Below are positions 34,991 through 45,139 of a stretch of DNA of 64,000 bases, piece by piece. Both the position numbers and the translations under genes were made by a program. Below the pieces are notes generated by a model. It was not told where the DNA came from and made no database searches. It was given only the letters and a program-made list of their open reading frames with translations. Source of the stretch: Bacillota bacterium (GTDB lineage: Bacteria; Bacillota; Limnochordia; DTU087; JAAYGB01). Position 1 is the stretch's first letter, and every line of letters begins with the position of its first letter. Location: the NCBI GenBank assembly GCA_012727955.1, contig JAAYGB010000047.1:59282-123281 (forward strand). Reading direction: 5' to 3'.

Positions 34991-35896
34991 GTGCGCTGCT
35001 TTCGGCCCTATCTATTTGGCGTGATCAATTTGCGGCGGTTGAGGCTGTGGGTCTGGGTGGCTTTGTTTGTCACCTTGATTCTGCTTTCCATCTCCTTGGC
35101 CAGGCATTTGCAGCCTGCTACCGGAAGCCACACCGAATGGAACATTGTTGCCTATGGCATCGATCCCGATCCCGGCCAATGGGAGGGAAAACTCCCCTTT
35201 GCCCAAACAAAATTAAAGGATGTAAGGGCCAGAGCCGATGCCATTTTGTTGATCAAAGTTGACATCAGCCAAGATACCGTTCGAGTGGTTCAGGTGCCTC
35301 GGGATTCCCTGGTCCTGACAGAACTGGGTTGGCAGAAGATTAACTGGCCGTTATTTGCAGGGGGCCACAAGTATGCGCAGGAGATGTTATTTCGTTTGGT
35401 TCCCCATCGCTTTGATAAGACTGTTATGGTCTCCTATGAAGGTCTCCAGGCCATCATCGATGCCATGGGTGGGGTGACAATTGAGGTGATGGAGGAGTTG
35501 GTCACCCCCAAGGGAAGCGTCTGGTTGTCCAAGGGGGTTCACAACTTAACGGGTAAGGAGGCCTTTCAATTTGTTCGTCATCGCTATAAAGACCCCCTCG
35601 GGGATTTGGGACGGATGCAGCGCCAGAAGCAATTGCTCGATGCCGTTCGACAAAAGGCGCTATCGCTGTCGCCCAGTGCCTACTATGAAGTGCTGAAGGT
35701 GGGGGTGGGAGCGGTGAAGACCGATCTGTCGCTGCGGGACATCGTGATTTTGGGGGAGTACTTTCTCACTGTCCGGCCCCAGGTGAAGTTCATGACCCTA
35801 CCGGGGGAGGCCCGGCCTCCCGAATGGCACTACTATCCCAATCAGAAGGCCATTCTCGAAAAGGTTATACCCTTCATTAATGGGACTGATTCATAG
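34991..35896 (+). CDS. LytR-CpsA-Psr (LCP) family cell-wall polymer ligase
   Basis: A 301-residue protein with one N-terminal membrane helix (residues ~18-38) and an LCP domain. Key residues are visible in 'RADAILLIKVDISQDTVRVVQVPRDS', 'VSYEGLQAIIDAMGGV' and 'FVRHRYKDPLGDLGRMQRQK', whose Arg/Asp residues bind the pyrophosphate of the lipid-linked substrate. LCP proteins attach teichoic acids or other polysaccharides to peptidoglycan. GTG 34991 is used. It is divergent from the GntR gene and followed by a terminator. Confidence 0.94.
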   Translation: MRCFRPYLFGVINLRRLRLWVWVALFVTLILLSISLARHLQPATGSHTEWNIVAYGIDPDPGQWEGKLPFAQTKLKDVRARADAILLIKVDISQDTVRVVQVPRDSLVLTELGWQKINWPLFAGGHKYAQEMLFRLVPHRFDKTVMVSYEGLQAIIDAMGGVTIEVMEELVTPKGSVWLSKGVHNLTGKEAFQFVRHRYKDPLGDLGRMQRQKQLLDAVRQKALSLSPSAYYEVLKVGVGAVKTDLSLRDIVILGEYFLTVRPQVKFMTLPGEARPPEWHYYPNQKAILEKVIPFINGTDS

Positions 35897-35929
35897 CCCT
35901 TGCCGCTAACTGGCAGGGGTTTCATTTTT
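35897..35929 (+). terminator. Terminator after the LCP gene
   Basis: CCCTTGCC pairs with GGCAGGGG (one wobble), followed by TTTCATTTTT; it begins at the stop codon. Confidence 0.75.
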
Positions 35930-36016
35930 CCCTTGCTTGGGATTGTCCTGCATATTCAGGAACAAAAGGGAGCAACGTAACAATGAATTGTGCCATGGGT
36001 GAAGGATGTGGTTATT

Positions 36017-37696
36017 GTGAGTTGGCGATGGCCCGGTTTTGGCAAGCAGGCTCCGAAACCACCGGGCTCCCAGAGGAGGGCCGGAAAGCGCCGGGACTCC
36101 GACTCGGCTCAGGAGGAGCGGAAGCCGGAGATCAGGGAGTTCTTTGGGCATTACCGAGAGAAGCTGACGGAAGCCGGTCCCCTATCCCGTCGTCTCGACG
36201 ATAACCTACAACGGGTGAAGACTGAATTCAGTGATTGGTCGGATCTTGTCGTCCGGAAAACCACTGTTGGCGAGCGGCAGATTCGGGTGGCTGTCTGTTA
36301 CGTTGCTTCCATCGTGGACTCCAAGTCAATCGCCCAGAGTATCCTGTGGCCCCTGGGGGAAGACAGCCGCGAGTTGGGGGAAACCGCCTACTATTCCCCT
36401 GGAGCCACTTTAACGCGCATCAAGGGTATGGGAGTTTCCATCGGCGATCTCGCCGACGTCAAAGATTTTGAAACTCTAGCCATGGCAGTACTTACTGGCA
36501 AGTGTGTAATCCTCGTCGATGGGATTAGCCAAGCCGTTGCCGCGGACGTTCGCCAACCTCCCAGCCGAAATGTCACCGAGCCCTCTGCGGAAACCATTAT
36601 TCGGGGTTCCCGGAAGGCTTTCACCGAGAGCATAGAGACAAACATCGGCCTGATTAGAAAGCGGCTTAAAACGCCGGACCTCAAGTTGAAGACGATGGAA
36701 GTGGGGCGGCGCAGCAAGACTAAGATTGCCTTGATGTATCTAGAAGGGGTGGTTAATCCCGGTCTTGTCGAGGAGGTAGTTAAGCGGATCAACGGTATTG
36801 ATATCGACGTCATCTTGGAAAGCGGGTATATCGAGCAGTTTATTGAGGACAACTGGCTGTCCCCCTTTCCCCAGTGCGAGGCCACGGAGCGTCCTGACAT
36901 GATAGTGGCGGCCATTGCCCAGGGAAAGGTGGTGCTTCTGACCGATGGTAGTCCCATGGTTTTGGAGATTCCTTCTACGTTAAATAATCTCATGCACAGT
37001 CCTGAGGATATTTACCAGCGGTGGATGGTGGCCTCAACGGTCCGTTTTCTCCGGTTCGTGGCAACCCTGATCTCCTTGACGCTGCCGTCCTTTTATATCG
37101 CTCTAACCTCTTACCATCCGGAAATGCTGCCCACAGAGCTGGCCCTGACCATAGGTGCGGCGAGACAAGGGGTGCCCTTTCCTTCCTTTGTGGAGGCCTT
37201 CATCATGGAGTTAGCCCTTGAACTATTACGGGAGGCGGGAATTCGCCTTCCCGCGCCTATGGGTCAGACGGTAGGTATTGTCGGTGGTTTGGTGGTAGGA
37301 GAGGCTGCGGTTCGAGCGGGACTAGTTAGTCCGGCGATGGTGGTAGTGGTGGCCACCACTGCTATCGCCAGCTTCGCCATTCCCAACTATGGAGCCTCCA
37401 TCGCCTCTCGCTTGAATCGGTTCTGGCTGATGATCTGTACGACCGTCCTCGGGTTGTACGGCTTCATGTTGGGATTACTGGTGGTTCTCAGTCATCTATC
37501 GGGGCTGAAAACCTTTGGTGTCAGCTACATGTCACCCTTTGCACCTTTGAGCCTCTCGGCTCTGCGGGATACTATCGTGCGGCTTCCCCTGTTTACCCTT
37601 CGGCGTCGGGCCAGCTATCTAAGACCAGTGGACACCACAACCATGGATAAAGTCAGGGATGATCCTACCAAGCGAGGCGGAAGTGAATGGGGTTAA
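36017..37696 (+). CDS. Spore germination protein, GerA family (A subunit)
   Basis: A 559-residue germinant-receptor A subunit. A long hydrophilic N-terminal domain (to ~residue 290; 'FSDWSDLVVRKTT', 'LMYLEGVVNPGLV') is followed by a membrane domain with 'PSFYIALTSYHPEMLP', 'RQGVPFPSFVEAFIMELALELLREAGIRLP' and 'VGIVGGLVVGEAAV'. A subunits sit in the spore inner membrane and sense nutrients. The start is uncertain: GTG 36017 follows AAGGATG, while GTG 35990 has a poorer site. It overlaps the C-subunit gene by ten bases. Confidence 0.93.
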   Translation: MSWRWPGFGKQAPKPPGSQRRAGKRRDSDSAQEERKPEIREFFGHYREKLTEAGPLSRRLDDNLQRVKTEFSDWSDLVVRKTTVGERQIRVAVCYVASIVDSKSIAQSILWPLGEDSRELGETAYYSPGATLTRIKGMGVSIGDLADVKDFETLAMAVLTGKCVILVDGISQAVAADVRQPPSRNVTEPSAETIIRGSRKAFTESIETNIGLIRKRLKTPDLKLKTMEVGRRSKTKIALMYLEGVVNPGLVEEVVKRINGIDIDVILESGYIEQFIEDNWLSPFPQCEATERPDMIVAAIAQGKVVLLTDGSPMVLEIPSTLNNLMHSPEDIYQRWMVASTVRFLRFVATLISLTLPSFYIALTSYHPEMLPTELALTIGAARQGVPFPSFVEAFIMELALELLREAGIRLPAPMGQTVGIVGGLVVGEAAVRAGLVSPAMVVVVATTAIASFAIPNYGASIASRLNRFWLMICTTVLGLYGFMLGLLVVLSHLSGLKTFGVSYMSPFAPLSLSALRDTIVRLPLFTLRRRASYLRPVDTTTMDKVRDDPTKRGGSEWG

Positions 37697-38940
37697 AAGG
37701 TATAAGAAAAGCCGTTGGTCTGTTGCTGGTATTTAGCTGTTTATTTAGCATGTCCGGTTGTTGGGATCGAACGGAGATCGAGGAACTTGCCTTTGCTTTA
37801 GGGGTTGCCGTGGATTTTCCCAAGGAGACAAAATCTAAGGATATCGAAGAGGCGCCGGTGAAGAAGGTTAACCCCAATATTGATGCGCCGGATATTGCCG
37901 TCAGTCCCGGGGAAAGGGAGGGCACCGTCTCCTTGGTTCCCGTCGAATATCTGATCACCGTAGAACTTCCAAATTTGAGGGCTTTGAGCAGCGGGCAAAG
38001 TGGGACCGCTGCCGGCGGAGGCTCAAAGCCCCGCCGGTTGGCCAGTGTGGTAGCCGCTAGTATGCAGCGAGCGGTGACGGCACTGTCGGAGCGGGTGTAT
38101 CGCCCCCTGTTCTTCGGTCACCAGCGGGTCCTGATTATCGGCGAGGAAGTAGCCCGTCATGGAATCAAACCGATTATCGACTACTTCCTTCGCAACCTTC
38201 GCATTAACCCCAGGATGCGTTTCATGATCAGTAAAGGTGAGGCTAAGAAAGTTTTAGACATTGAGCCACAAATGGATCCCTTGACCTCCCGGTATCTGTT
38301 CAAGTTACTGCAGAATGCTCCCAACCATTCCTTTGGGGTGGATTCTAACTTGCTGGAGCTGACCAATCAGCTGATGGTCTCCGGCGACGCGGTGGTCAGT
38401 AGGGTAACTGCCGGTAAAGATGATGCGACAGTGGGTGGATCGGCGGTAATTCGCGACTGGAAGTTAGTCGGTTGGCTCGGGGAAGTGGAAACCCAGGGTT
38501 TCTGTTTAGCCAAAGGCTTGGCTCGCCAGGGTACCATCGGTGTTCCCATTCCCGACTATCCCAGCGAGGAGTTGGCCTACTACTATCGCAACGCCAAGTC
38601 CAAGATTGTGCCCATCGTGACCGAGGAGGAGGTCTCCTTCCAGATCCTTGTCGATTTGCGGGGCGGGATTACCCAGGAGACCGGTTATTTGGCTTTGAGC
38701 AAGGAACAGTTGGAATGGGCGGAAAGGGCCTTGGCGGCAGAGGTTTCCCGTCGCGTTAAGGCCGGGATTGATAAACTTCAGGAGTTTAAGGTCGATGCCT
38801 GTGAGTTCGGGCGGGCGGTGGAGCGGGCCAACTACCACCTATGGGAGACGAAGTATCGATCCCAGTGGGAAGAGATTTACCCCCACGTCAACGTGGAGGT
38901 GAATTCCGTCGTAACTATCCTATCCAGTGGAGTATTGTAG
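37687..38940 (+). CDS. Spore germination protein, Ger(x)C family lipoprotein (C subunit)
   Basis: A 417-residue lipoprotein with signal peptide and lipobox (FSMSGCWD), the exact 'GCWDR.EIEE' opening of GerAC-type proteins. The following domains show 'RPLFFGHQRVLIIGEE' and 'WETKYRSQWEEIYPHVNV'. C subunits attach to the outer face of the spore inner membrane beside A and B. The ATG overlaps the A-subunit stop, so the two are translationally coupled. Confidence 0.95.
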   Translation: MGLKGIRKAVGLLLVFSCLFSMSGCWDRTEIEELAFALGVAVDFPKETKSKDIEEAPVKKVNPNIDAPDIAVSPGEREGTVSLVPVEYLITVELPNLRALSSGQSGTAAGGGSKPRRLASVVAASMQRAVTALSERVYRPLFFGHQRVLIIGEEVARHGIKPIIDYFLRNLRINPRMRFMISKGEAKKVLDIEPQMDPLTSRYLFKLLQNAPNHSFGVDSNLLELTNQLMVSGDAVVSRVTAGKDDATVGGSAVIRDWKLVGWLGEVETQGFCLAKGLARQGTIGVPIPDYPSEELAYYYRNAKSKIVPIVTEEEVSFQILVDLRGGITQETGYLALSKEQLEWAERALAAEVSRRVKAGIDKLQEFKVDACEFGRAVERANYHLWETKYRSQWEEIYPHVNVEVNSVVTILSSGVL

Positions 38941-38974
38941 CTTGAATTAGGTAAGGCGAGGTGGCAAGTCCGGT

Positions 38975-40075
38975 ATGGTAGAAGACAACGATCGTATTGG
39001 TGGCTTGGGGTTAGCCTTCCTCTTGGCAGCCGGGCTTGTTGAGGCTGGTACCTTAAAACTTCCCAGTCAGTTGGCCGCGTCGGTGGGAAGAGATAGTTGG
39101 CTGGTACCTCCGGTACTTGTGGTGGCCTGCTTCATTTCCCTCGCCTTCTTTTATTGGTTGGGCCGAAGGTTTCCTGAGGAGTCGGTGTTTGAATACAGTC
39201 CTCGCCTGATTGGCCGGATTCCTGCCCAATTACTAGCCCTGGTACTGAACCTCTACTGGCTCCTTCTGGTAGGAAGAATGCTCCGGGATTTCTCCGATAC
39301 GATGCGGCTATCCCTGGTGGAATTTACTCCCGCAGAGATTGTCTGTGCTACCCTTTTGTTGGCGGCGGCATATTTAGCCCGCATGGGGCTCGAGCCCTTG
39401 ACCCGAGGCGCCTTTGTGATCGTGCTTTTCACTACTCCCCTCATTGTGCTAATGTCCTTGGTGATTTTGGTCAATGCCAATTTCGGCAACCTGTGGCCCA
39501 TCTTGACCAAAGGAATTTGGCCGGTGCTCAAGGAGGGCTTCTTGACTTCAGGAAGCGCAGAACAACTCAGTGCCCTATTTGTCCTCGTCCCCTTTCTTAC
39601 TCATCCCCGGAAAACTTTACCAGCGGGAAGTCTAGCCCTAGGAACCATGCTGGTCGCTGATTGGCTGGTGGTGACTGGCACACAGACGGTGTTCAGCATA
39701 CCTCACCTGGCCGAATTGCGAATTCCTATCCTGCCGGCCATTCAGTCGGTGGAGCTTCCGGTGATGTTTCTAGAAAGGCTGAGCTCCGTTTTCATCGCCG
39801 CTTGGATTGCTCGGGCCTTTATCACCATTGCCTTCACCCTGTGGTTAGCGGCAACGGGTCTAAAGCTGTGGACCGGCAGTGACACTCACCAAGTATATGT
39901 TTTTCCCCTGCTCCCGGTGATTTTCGTCATCGCCTTCTTACCGCTGACAATGGAAGCCCAGGCTGTGTTTGCGGACTTTCTCACCATCGTCGGGTTCTAT
40001 CTGCAGATGCTGCTGCCCCCTCTGCTGTTACTGGTGGCAGCGGTGCGGGGACAGGGTAAGGCTCAGGGAGGGTGA
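38975..40075 (+). CDS. Spore germination permease, GerB family (B subunit)
   Basis: A 366-residue polytopic membrane protein of the amino-acid-permease-like GerAB family. It begins 'IGGLGLAFLLAAGLVEAGTLKLP' and has about ten membrane segments, with 'SVELPVMFLERLSSVFIAAWIARAF' near the C-terminus. B subunits bind the germinant. It completes an A-C-B receptor. A second, frameshifted B copy lies 300 bases downstream, which suggests duplication with variable ligand range. Confidence 0.95.
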   Translation: MVEDNDRIGGLGLAFLLAAGLVEAGTLKLPSQLAASVGRDSWLVPPVLVVACFISLAFFYWLGRRFPEESVFEYSPRLIGRIPAQLLALVLNLYWLLLVGRMLRDFSDTMRLSLVEFTPAEIVCATLLLAAAYLARMGLEPLTRGAFVIVLFTTPLIVLMSLVILVNANFGNLWPILTKGIWPVLKEGFLTSGSAEQLSALFVLVPFLTHPRKTLPAGSLALGTMLVADWLVVTGTQTVFSIPHLAELRIPILPAIQSVELPVMFLERLSSVFIAAWIARAFITIAFTLWLAATGLKLWTGSDTHQVYVFPLLPVIFVIAFLPLTMEAQAVFADFLTIVGFYLQMLLPPLLLLVAAVRGQGKAQGG

Positions 40076-40326
40076 TGGTAACGGTGTTCTTGGCACAAAC
40101 CGGTGGTAAGGGAATTGCTCAGGATCTTTATCAGTGGTCGGTGGAGTTCGTCAATCTGCCCCTGGCGGGCTTTGTGGTGTTCATCGGGCTGGCGATCCTA
40201 CTTCTGGATCGGACCGACCTCAAGAAGAAGCAGAAGCACAAGGATGCGAAGATTAGTACGGTGTTGGGTATTGCCTACGTTGTTGGGGGATTGATCTTAG
40301 GAATCTGGCTCCTGATTTCCAGTTAG
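40072..40326 (+). CDS. Small two-helix membrane protein inside the germination operon
   Basis: An 84-residue protein with two membrane helices ('LAGFVVFIGLAILLL' and 'VLGIAYVVGGLILGIWLLI') separated by a basic loop (RTDLKKKQKHKDAK). GTG 40072 overlaps the B-subunit stop; inner starts at 40075 and 40084 are possible. It lies between two gerB copies. Some germinant receptors carry a small extra D subunit with two helices; this could be one, but I cannot name a family. Confidence 0.75.
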   Translation: MMVTVFLAQTGGKGIAQDLYQWSVEFVNLPLAGFVVFIGLAILLLDRTDLKKKQKHKDAKISTVLGIAYVVGGLILGIWLLISS

Positions 40327-40372
40327 GTGCATGGGTCTTGGTATCTCCAGACCCAGGGGAGGAGGGGTGGTA

Positions 40373-41477
40373 GTGCTTGCAGACCGGGATCGAATCGGGG
40401 GGCTGGGCCTAGCCTTTCTCTTGGCAGCGGGGATGATTGAGGTAGGCGTCCTCAAATTGCCTCGGGTTCTGGCTGCCAAATTCGGTAGGGATTTGTGGCT
40501 GCTCCCACCGCTATTGCTGGTTACTTCTCTGATCTCCCTGGCGGTTTTCTGCTGGTTAGGAAGGAGATTTCCCCGAGAAACGGTATTTGAGTATGCTCCG
40601 CGCCTGGTGGGGAAGATCGGTGGACACATCCTTTCCTTAACTTTGGTTTTATTTTGGATTCTATGCGCGGCGAGAATGGTGCGGGAGTTTTCCGATTCCA
40701 TACTGATGTCTTTAGTCCTCCTGACGCCCCGGGAAGTGGTCCTGATTGCAATGCTTCTGGCGACGGCTTACCTAGCGCGGATGGGTCTTGAGCCCCTTTG
40801 TCGAGCGGCGATTATTATCGTGCTTCTTACTATACCTATCGAAGTCTTCTTAACCGTGCTCACCTTAGTTGAGGCGGATTTCAGCCGACTCTGGCCGGTT
40901 CTCACCCAAGGGGTGGGGAAGGTGCTCAAGGGGGGGCGTACTGGCGCTGGGGCAAGTGGAGCAGTTGTCTGCCTTCTTTGTGCTTTTTCCCTTTCTCACC
41001 AGTCCCGATAAATCCTGGCGGGCAGGCAGTCTTGCCCTGGTCAGCGTGATCGGCTTCCTGTGGATGACTTCGGTTTCAGCCCAGCTGATCTTCGATATCC
41101 CTCTTCTAGTGAGCCTGAGAATTCCAGCATTGATGGCGATTCAGTCGGTGGAATTGCCCTTGCTGTTCCTAGAGAGACTAAGTTCTGTCTATATGGCTAC
41201 TTGGATTGCCCAGGCCTTTGTTACCATTGCCCTTACCCTGTGGCTGGCCGCGGCTGGCCTTAGCTACTGGACCAAGACACAAGGTCATCAGGTCTATGTC
41301 TTTCCTCTGCTGCCGCTGGTGTACCTGCTGGCTACGATACCAACAACCTTTGAGGACGGGGATCAACTGGCCGAGTGGCTGAGCATCGCTGGGGCCTATC
41401 TGCAGATAGTGCTCCCGGCGGTGTTACTGCTCATCGCCATTCTTCGCAAAGAGGGAGAATCTGCCGGCTCCAAGTAA
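40373..41477 (+). pseudogene. Second GerB-family permease, frameshifted in a G7 run
   Basis: A near-copy of the 38975 permease starts at GTG 40373 behind GGGGAGGAGGGG ('DRIGGLGLAFLLAAGMIEVG'). It matches to 'WPVLTQGVGKVLKGG' and then leaves frame at GGGGGGG 40930-40936. The +1-shifted frame resumes exactly on family sequence ('LGQVEQLSAFFVLFPFLT') and runs to 41477. One G fewer restores a 367-residue protein. It is either a true frameshift, a phase-variable homopolymer or a sequencing error. No other disabling change was seen. Confidence 0.88.
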
Positions 41478-41558
41478 TTGCCCCCAGCGCAGGAAGTGGC
41501 GGGAAGGAAGGCTAATATTCCCCATAGTATCTTCGGCAAATGTGGGGAGAGGGTTCTG

Positions 41559-42962
41559 ATGGTGGGCAAAAGATTACGCTGGGTGGTTGTAGCCTGGGTC
41601 CTTTTCCTGGCGGGGATCCTTTTGACGGGATGCAGTCGGGGGCCTGTGTATACTACTGTAGCTGGGATGGTAGTGGATTCTACGGGCGTCCCGATGGCCA
41701 ATGCCGCGATTTTCATCGGCGACGTGGCGGGAACCAGCAATTCTTCTGGACGCTTTTCCCTCACTCAGGTTCGCAGTGACGCCACCGAGGCTATCGTGAT
41801 CCAGCCGGGAAGGCAGCCAGAGATCATCCCCGTGGCTTTAGCTCCAGATCCTCAGCAAATTACCCTAACAGTTTCCGGGCAGCCTCGCCGGGCCCGCTCC
41901 GGCGCCATGGTAGATTTCATTGTTTTGCTGCCCTCTTTGTGGGACACCGACCTGGATCATCCCTGGAATTTCACCTACTTGAGCCAAGCTGAGGTGGCCC
42001 GGGAGGCTAAAGCTTTACTGGGGATTCAGGATCTGAGGACGGTAGTGGACTATTTGACCCTACAGGAGCTGGGGCTAGTCTGTGATGCTTTGAAAACCAA
42101 AAACCTGGTTTGGATCAGCGATGAGCTGAAGCATCGGGTGCAGGTATATAACCGGGACCGGGAGGAAGTCCAGGATATTCCCTTTACCCAAATTAGCTCC
42201 ACGGGGCGGGATGGACGTCGATCGGTCCGGGCCATTGGAGAGACCCTGGCAGCCTGGCTGGGTGAAGGGCCGCAACCGCAGCAGAAGCCAAGTCCTGCAG
42301 AACGGGATGAGGCCACCTTAGCCAAGGGAGCTCGGGAGTATATCGAAAATCGCTACAAAGTCACTTACCACGGGCCTGAGGTGGAAAGGATCAAGGGGGT
42401 GGCGGCACCGATTTTCGCCAATTCCGAGCGGCCAACGCTATCCTTTACCCTGGGTATTCTGGAGACCAAGGAGTACAACGCATTGGCATTGCCCGGCGGT
42501 TATATCTATATCACTCGGCCCCTATTGAACTTGATGGAAACGGAATCGGAATTGGCAGCGGTAATTGCCCATGAAACGGCACACATTACCCATATGCATG
42601 CTGTGGATAACTACCGTCGCCAGTTGGTGACGGTGCTGGCCACAGTGTTTCTCACGGTGGCCACCGGTGACGCTCAGGGCTCCGTGGATCTAGTGAACTT
42701 CTTTGAACAGTTTATTGCCGAAGGGTACAGTAAGAGTCAGGAGTATGATGCTGACGCCACGGGATTTCGGTATCTGATCAAAGCCGGTTACGATCCCGAC
42801 GCTATGGCTAGTATGTTGGAGAAACTCTTGGCCCTGGAGCTAAAGTTTAATGGACGAGAGGTGTACAGCCGTACCCACCCGGCCACATCGGATCGGATCA
42901 GAGCCATCAACAACCACAGGGAGAGAATGGGGTATTATCGGTTATTGGGACAATATCTATAA
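41559..42962 (+). CDS. M48-family metalloprotease lipoprotein with N-terminal carboxypeptidase-regulatory-like domain
   Basis: A 467-residue exported protein with a lipobox (AGILLTGCS). A beta-sandwich regulatory domain follows ('VAGMVVDSTGVPMANAAIFIGD', read in parts, residues ~35-110), then a linker region and an M48 peptidase domain. Zinc site HETAH is at residues 338-342 and the third ligand E395 is in 'SQEYDADATG'. M48 lipoproteins of this BepA/LoiP type act in envelope protein quality control, which fits an outer membrane. ATG 41559 follows GGGGAGAGGG. It trails the ger operon by 81 bases. Confidence 0.93.
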   Translation: MVGKRLRWVVVAWVLFLAGILLTGCSRGPVYTTVAGMVVDSTGVPMANAAIFIGDVAGTSNSSGRFSLTQVRSDATEAIVIQPGRQPEIIPVALAPDPQQITLTVSGQPRRARSGAMVDFIVLLPSLWDTDLDHPWNFTYLSQAEVAREAKALLGIQDLRTVVDYLTLQELGLVCDALKTKNLVWISDELKHRVQVYNRDREEVQDIPFTQISSTGRDGRRSVRAIGETLAAWLGEGPQPQQKPSPAERDEATLAKGAREYIENRYKVTYHGPEVERIKGVAAPIFANSERPTLSFTLGILETKEYNALALPGGYIYITRPLLNLMETESELAAVIAHETAHITHMHAVDNYRRQLVTVLATVFLTVATGDAQGSVDLVNFFEQFIAEGYSKSQEYDADATGFRYLIKAGYDPDAMASMLEKLLALELKFNGREVYSRTHPATSDRIRAINNHRERMGYYRLLGQYL

Positions 42963-43084
42963 ATTAGCTCCCTTCTTTCCGTCAAGGAGGAAATTCGGGA
43001 GGATCTGGTAGAGGCAAGGGCCAATCAAGATGTTAGAAGAGTAAGTAGGTCGAATACCGACGCTGATAAGGAGGTCACAGCACT

Positions 43085-45061
43085 TTGCTTAAGACTATTG
43101 CAAACACTGTCAGGGGCTTGTCGGCCGATGGTGTTGAAAGGGCTAATTCTGGCCATCCGGGGATGCCCTTAGGAACCGCTGATATCGGGGCGGTTCTCTT
43201 TGGAGAAGTGATGAATTACGATCCGACGCAACCGGAGTGGCCCAATCGAGATCGATTTGTTTTGTCCGCAGGACATGGCTCCATGTTCATTTATTCTTTC
43301 CTCCATCTGGCGGGCTATGATTTGCCCATGGAGGAGCTGAAGCGTTTTCGCCAGTTGGGGTCAAGGACTCCCGGCCACCCGGAATATGGCATTACTCCTG
43401 GGGTGGAGACAACCACCGGCCCCTTGGGTCAGGGAATCGGCAACGCCGTAGGAATGGCTTTGGCGGAAAGGATTTTAGCCCATCGGTATAATCGTCCGGG
43501 GTATGAAATTGTCGATCATTACACCTATGCCCTGTGCGGCGACGGTGACTTGATGGAGGGCGTTGCTCAAGAGGCTTCGTCTCTAGCGGGACATCTGGGC
43601 CTGGGTAAGCTGATAGTCCTCTATGACTCTAACCAAATCTCCATCGAAGGCGGCACCGATTTGGCCTTCGGTGAAGATGTGGGGATGAGGTATGAAGCCT
43701 ATGGTTGGCATGTACAAAGGATCAACGGCCATGACTTTACGGAGATTCGTGAGGCCATTGAGGCAGCTCAGGCGGAAAAGGAACGCCCCAGCTTGATTAT
43801 TGCCCGGACCAGAATCGGATACGGCAGCCCCAAGGAAAATAGTGAAGAGTCCCACGGTGCTCCTTTGGGCCCGGAGGGTGTCAAGGCTCTGAAGGAAAAG
43901 CTGGGACTACCTCAAGAGGAATTCTACGTTCCCCAAGAGGTCTACGATTATTTTGCTCAGGTGCGGGAGAAACAGATCAATCGCCGGCAGGAATGGGAAA
44001 GCCTCTTTGCCCAATGGTCCCAGGAGTTCCCTGAGCTGCGACAGCAGTGGGACGCCGCCCAGAACTGGGCTCTGCCCGAGGATATTGCTGAGGTGCTGCC
44101 GCGGTTTGAAGTGGGCCAGAGTATCGCCACCCGGTCTGCCAGCGGTGAGGTACTTCAGAAGCTGGCCGATGCCCTACCTTACCTAGTAGGAGGTTCCGCG
44201 GACTTGGCCCCCTCCACCAAGACTTACCTCGAGGGGAAGGGCTCCGTTGCTCCTGGTGATTTTTCCGGGAGAAACCTGCACTTTGGAGTTAGGGAACATG
44301 GGATGGGTGCTATCCTCAATGGAATGAGTCTGTACGGGGGATTGCGGGTCTTTGGCGCCACCTTCCTGGTCTTCTCCGATTACATGCGGCCAGCCATTAG
44401 ACTGTCGGGCTTGATGAACCAACCGGTAGTCTATGTTCTGACCCATGATTCCATCTGGCTGGGCGAGGACGGACCGACCCATCAGGCCATCGAGCACACA
44501 GAATCCCTGCGGATTATCCCCAATGTGACGGTATTTCGACCTGCCGATGCCCAGGAGACCAGGGCAGCCTGGCTGGCCAGCCTGCGCAGCACCAAGGGTC
44601 CATCGGTATTGGCTCTAACTCGCCAGAACGTCCCGGTATTTCCCAAACCCGAGGGTGAGGATATCGATGAGTTGGTGGCCAAGGGCGGATATATCGCCAA
44701 GGAAGCCGAGGGTGACCCTGCGCTCGTAGTGGTGGCCACGGGTAGTGAAGTGACACTGACCCTAGAGGGACTAGCCTCTTTGCCGGATCAGGGCAAGTCC
44801 GTTCGGGTGGTATCGATGCCCTGTCGGGAGTTGTTCCTGGCGCAGCCCCAAGAGTATCAAGACGCGGTGTTGGGAAGTGCCCCGCGTTTGATGGTGGAAG
44901 CAGGAGTGGGTTCGGGCTGGGCTCAATTGGCCCGTCCCGGTGATAGGATTCTCTCCATCGATCGCTTTGGCGAAAGCGGCCCTGCTGAAGAGGTGGCTGC
45001 GGCCTTTGGAATTGACGCCAAGGGTATCGCCGCTAAGGTGAAGGAGTGTCTCCAGGCCTAA
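43085..45061 (+). CDS. tkt: Transketolase
   Basis: A 658-residue full-length transketolase. The N-terminal TPP domain has '[16 protein letters not shown]', '[16 protein letters not shown]' and '[13 protein letters not shown]...'. The pyrimidine domain has '[15 protein letters not shown]' with the catalytic Glu and '[14 protein letters not shown]' with the His. It moves two-carbon units in the non-oxidative pentose phosphate pathway. The TTG start at 43085 follows AAGGAGG. It is monocistronic, with a strong bidirectional terminator after it. Confidence 0.97.
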   Translation: MLKTIANTVRGLSADGVERANSGHPGMPLGTADIGAVLFGEVMNYDPTQPEWPNRDRFVLSAGHGSMFIYSFLHLAGYDLPMEELKRFRQLGSRTPGHPEYGITPGVETTTGPLGQGIGNAVGMALAERILAHRYNRPGYEIVDHYTYALCGDGDLMEGVAQEASSLAGHLGLGKLIVLYDSNQISIEGGTDLAFGEDVGMRYEAYGWHVQRINGHDFTEIREAIEAAQAEKERPSLIIARTRIGYGSPKENSEESHGAPLGPEGVKALKEKLGLPQEEFYVPQEVYDYFAQVREKQINRRQEWESLFAQWSQEFPELRQQWDAAQNWALPEDIAEVLPRFEVGQSIATRSASGEVLQKLADALPYLVGGSADLAPSTKTYLEGKGSVAPGDFSGRNLHFGVREHGMGAILNGMSLYGGLRVFGATFLVFSDYMRPAIRLSGLMNQPVVYVLTHDSIWLGEDGPTHQAIEHTESLRIIPNVTVFRPADAQETRAAWLASLRSTKGPSVLALTRQNVPVFPKPEGEDIDELVAKGGYIAKEAEGDPALVVVATGSEVTLTLEGLASLPDQGKSVRVVSMPCRELFLAQPQEYQDAVLGSAPRLMVEAGVGSGWAQLARPGDRILSIDRFGESGPAEEVAAAFGIDAKGIAAKVKECLQA

Positions 45062-45101
45062 GGGATCTCAGAGGGAAAACCAATAGTCCAAGGATGAAAG
45101 A

Positions 45102-45129
45102 AAAGGGCACCGCAACAGCGGTGCCCTTT
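45102..45129. terminator. Bidirectional terminator between tkt and the radical SAM gene
   Basis: AAAGGGCACCGC pairs perfectly with GCGGTGCCCTTT around a four-base loop. Confidence 0.88.
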
Positions 45130-45139
45130 GGCATATTTG

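Noticed and set aside
36391..36993. 200-codon minus-strand frame
   Set aside because: Antisense to the GerA domain; no ribosome site.
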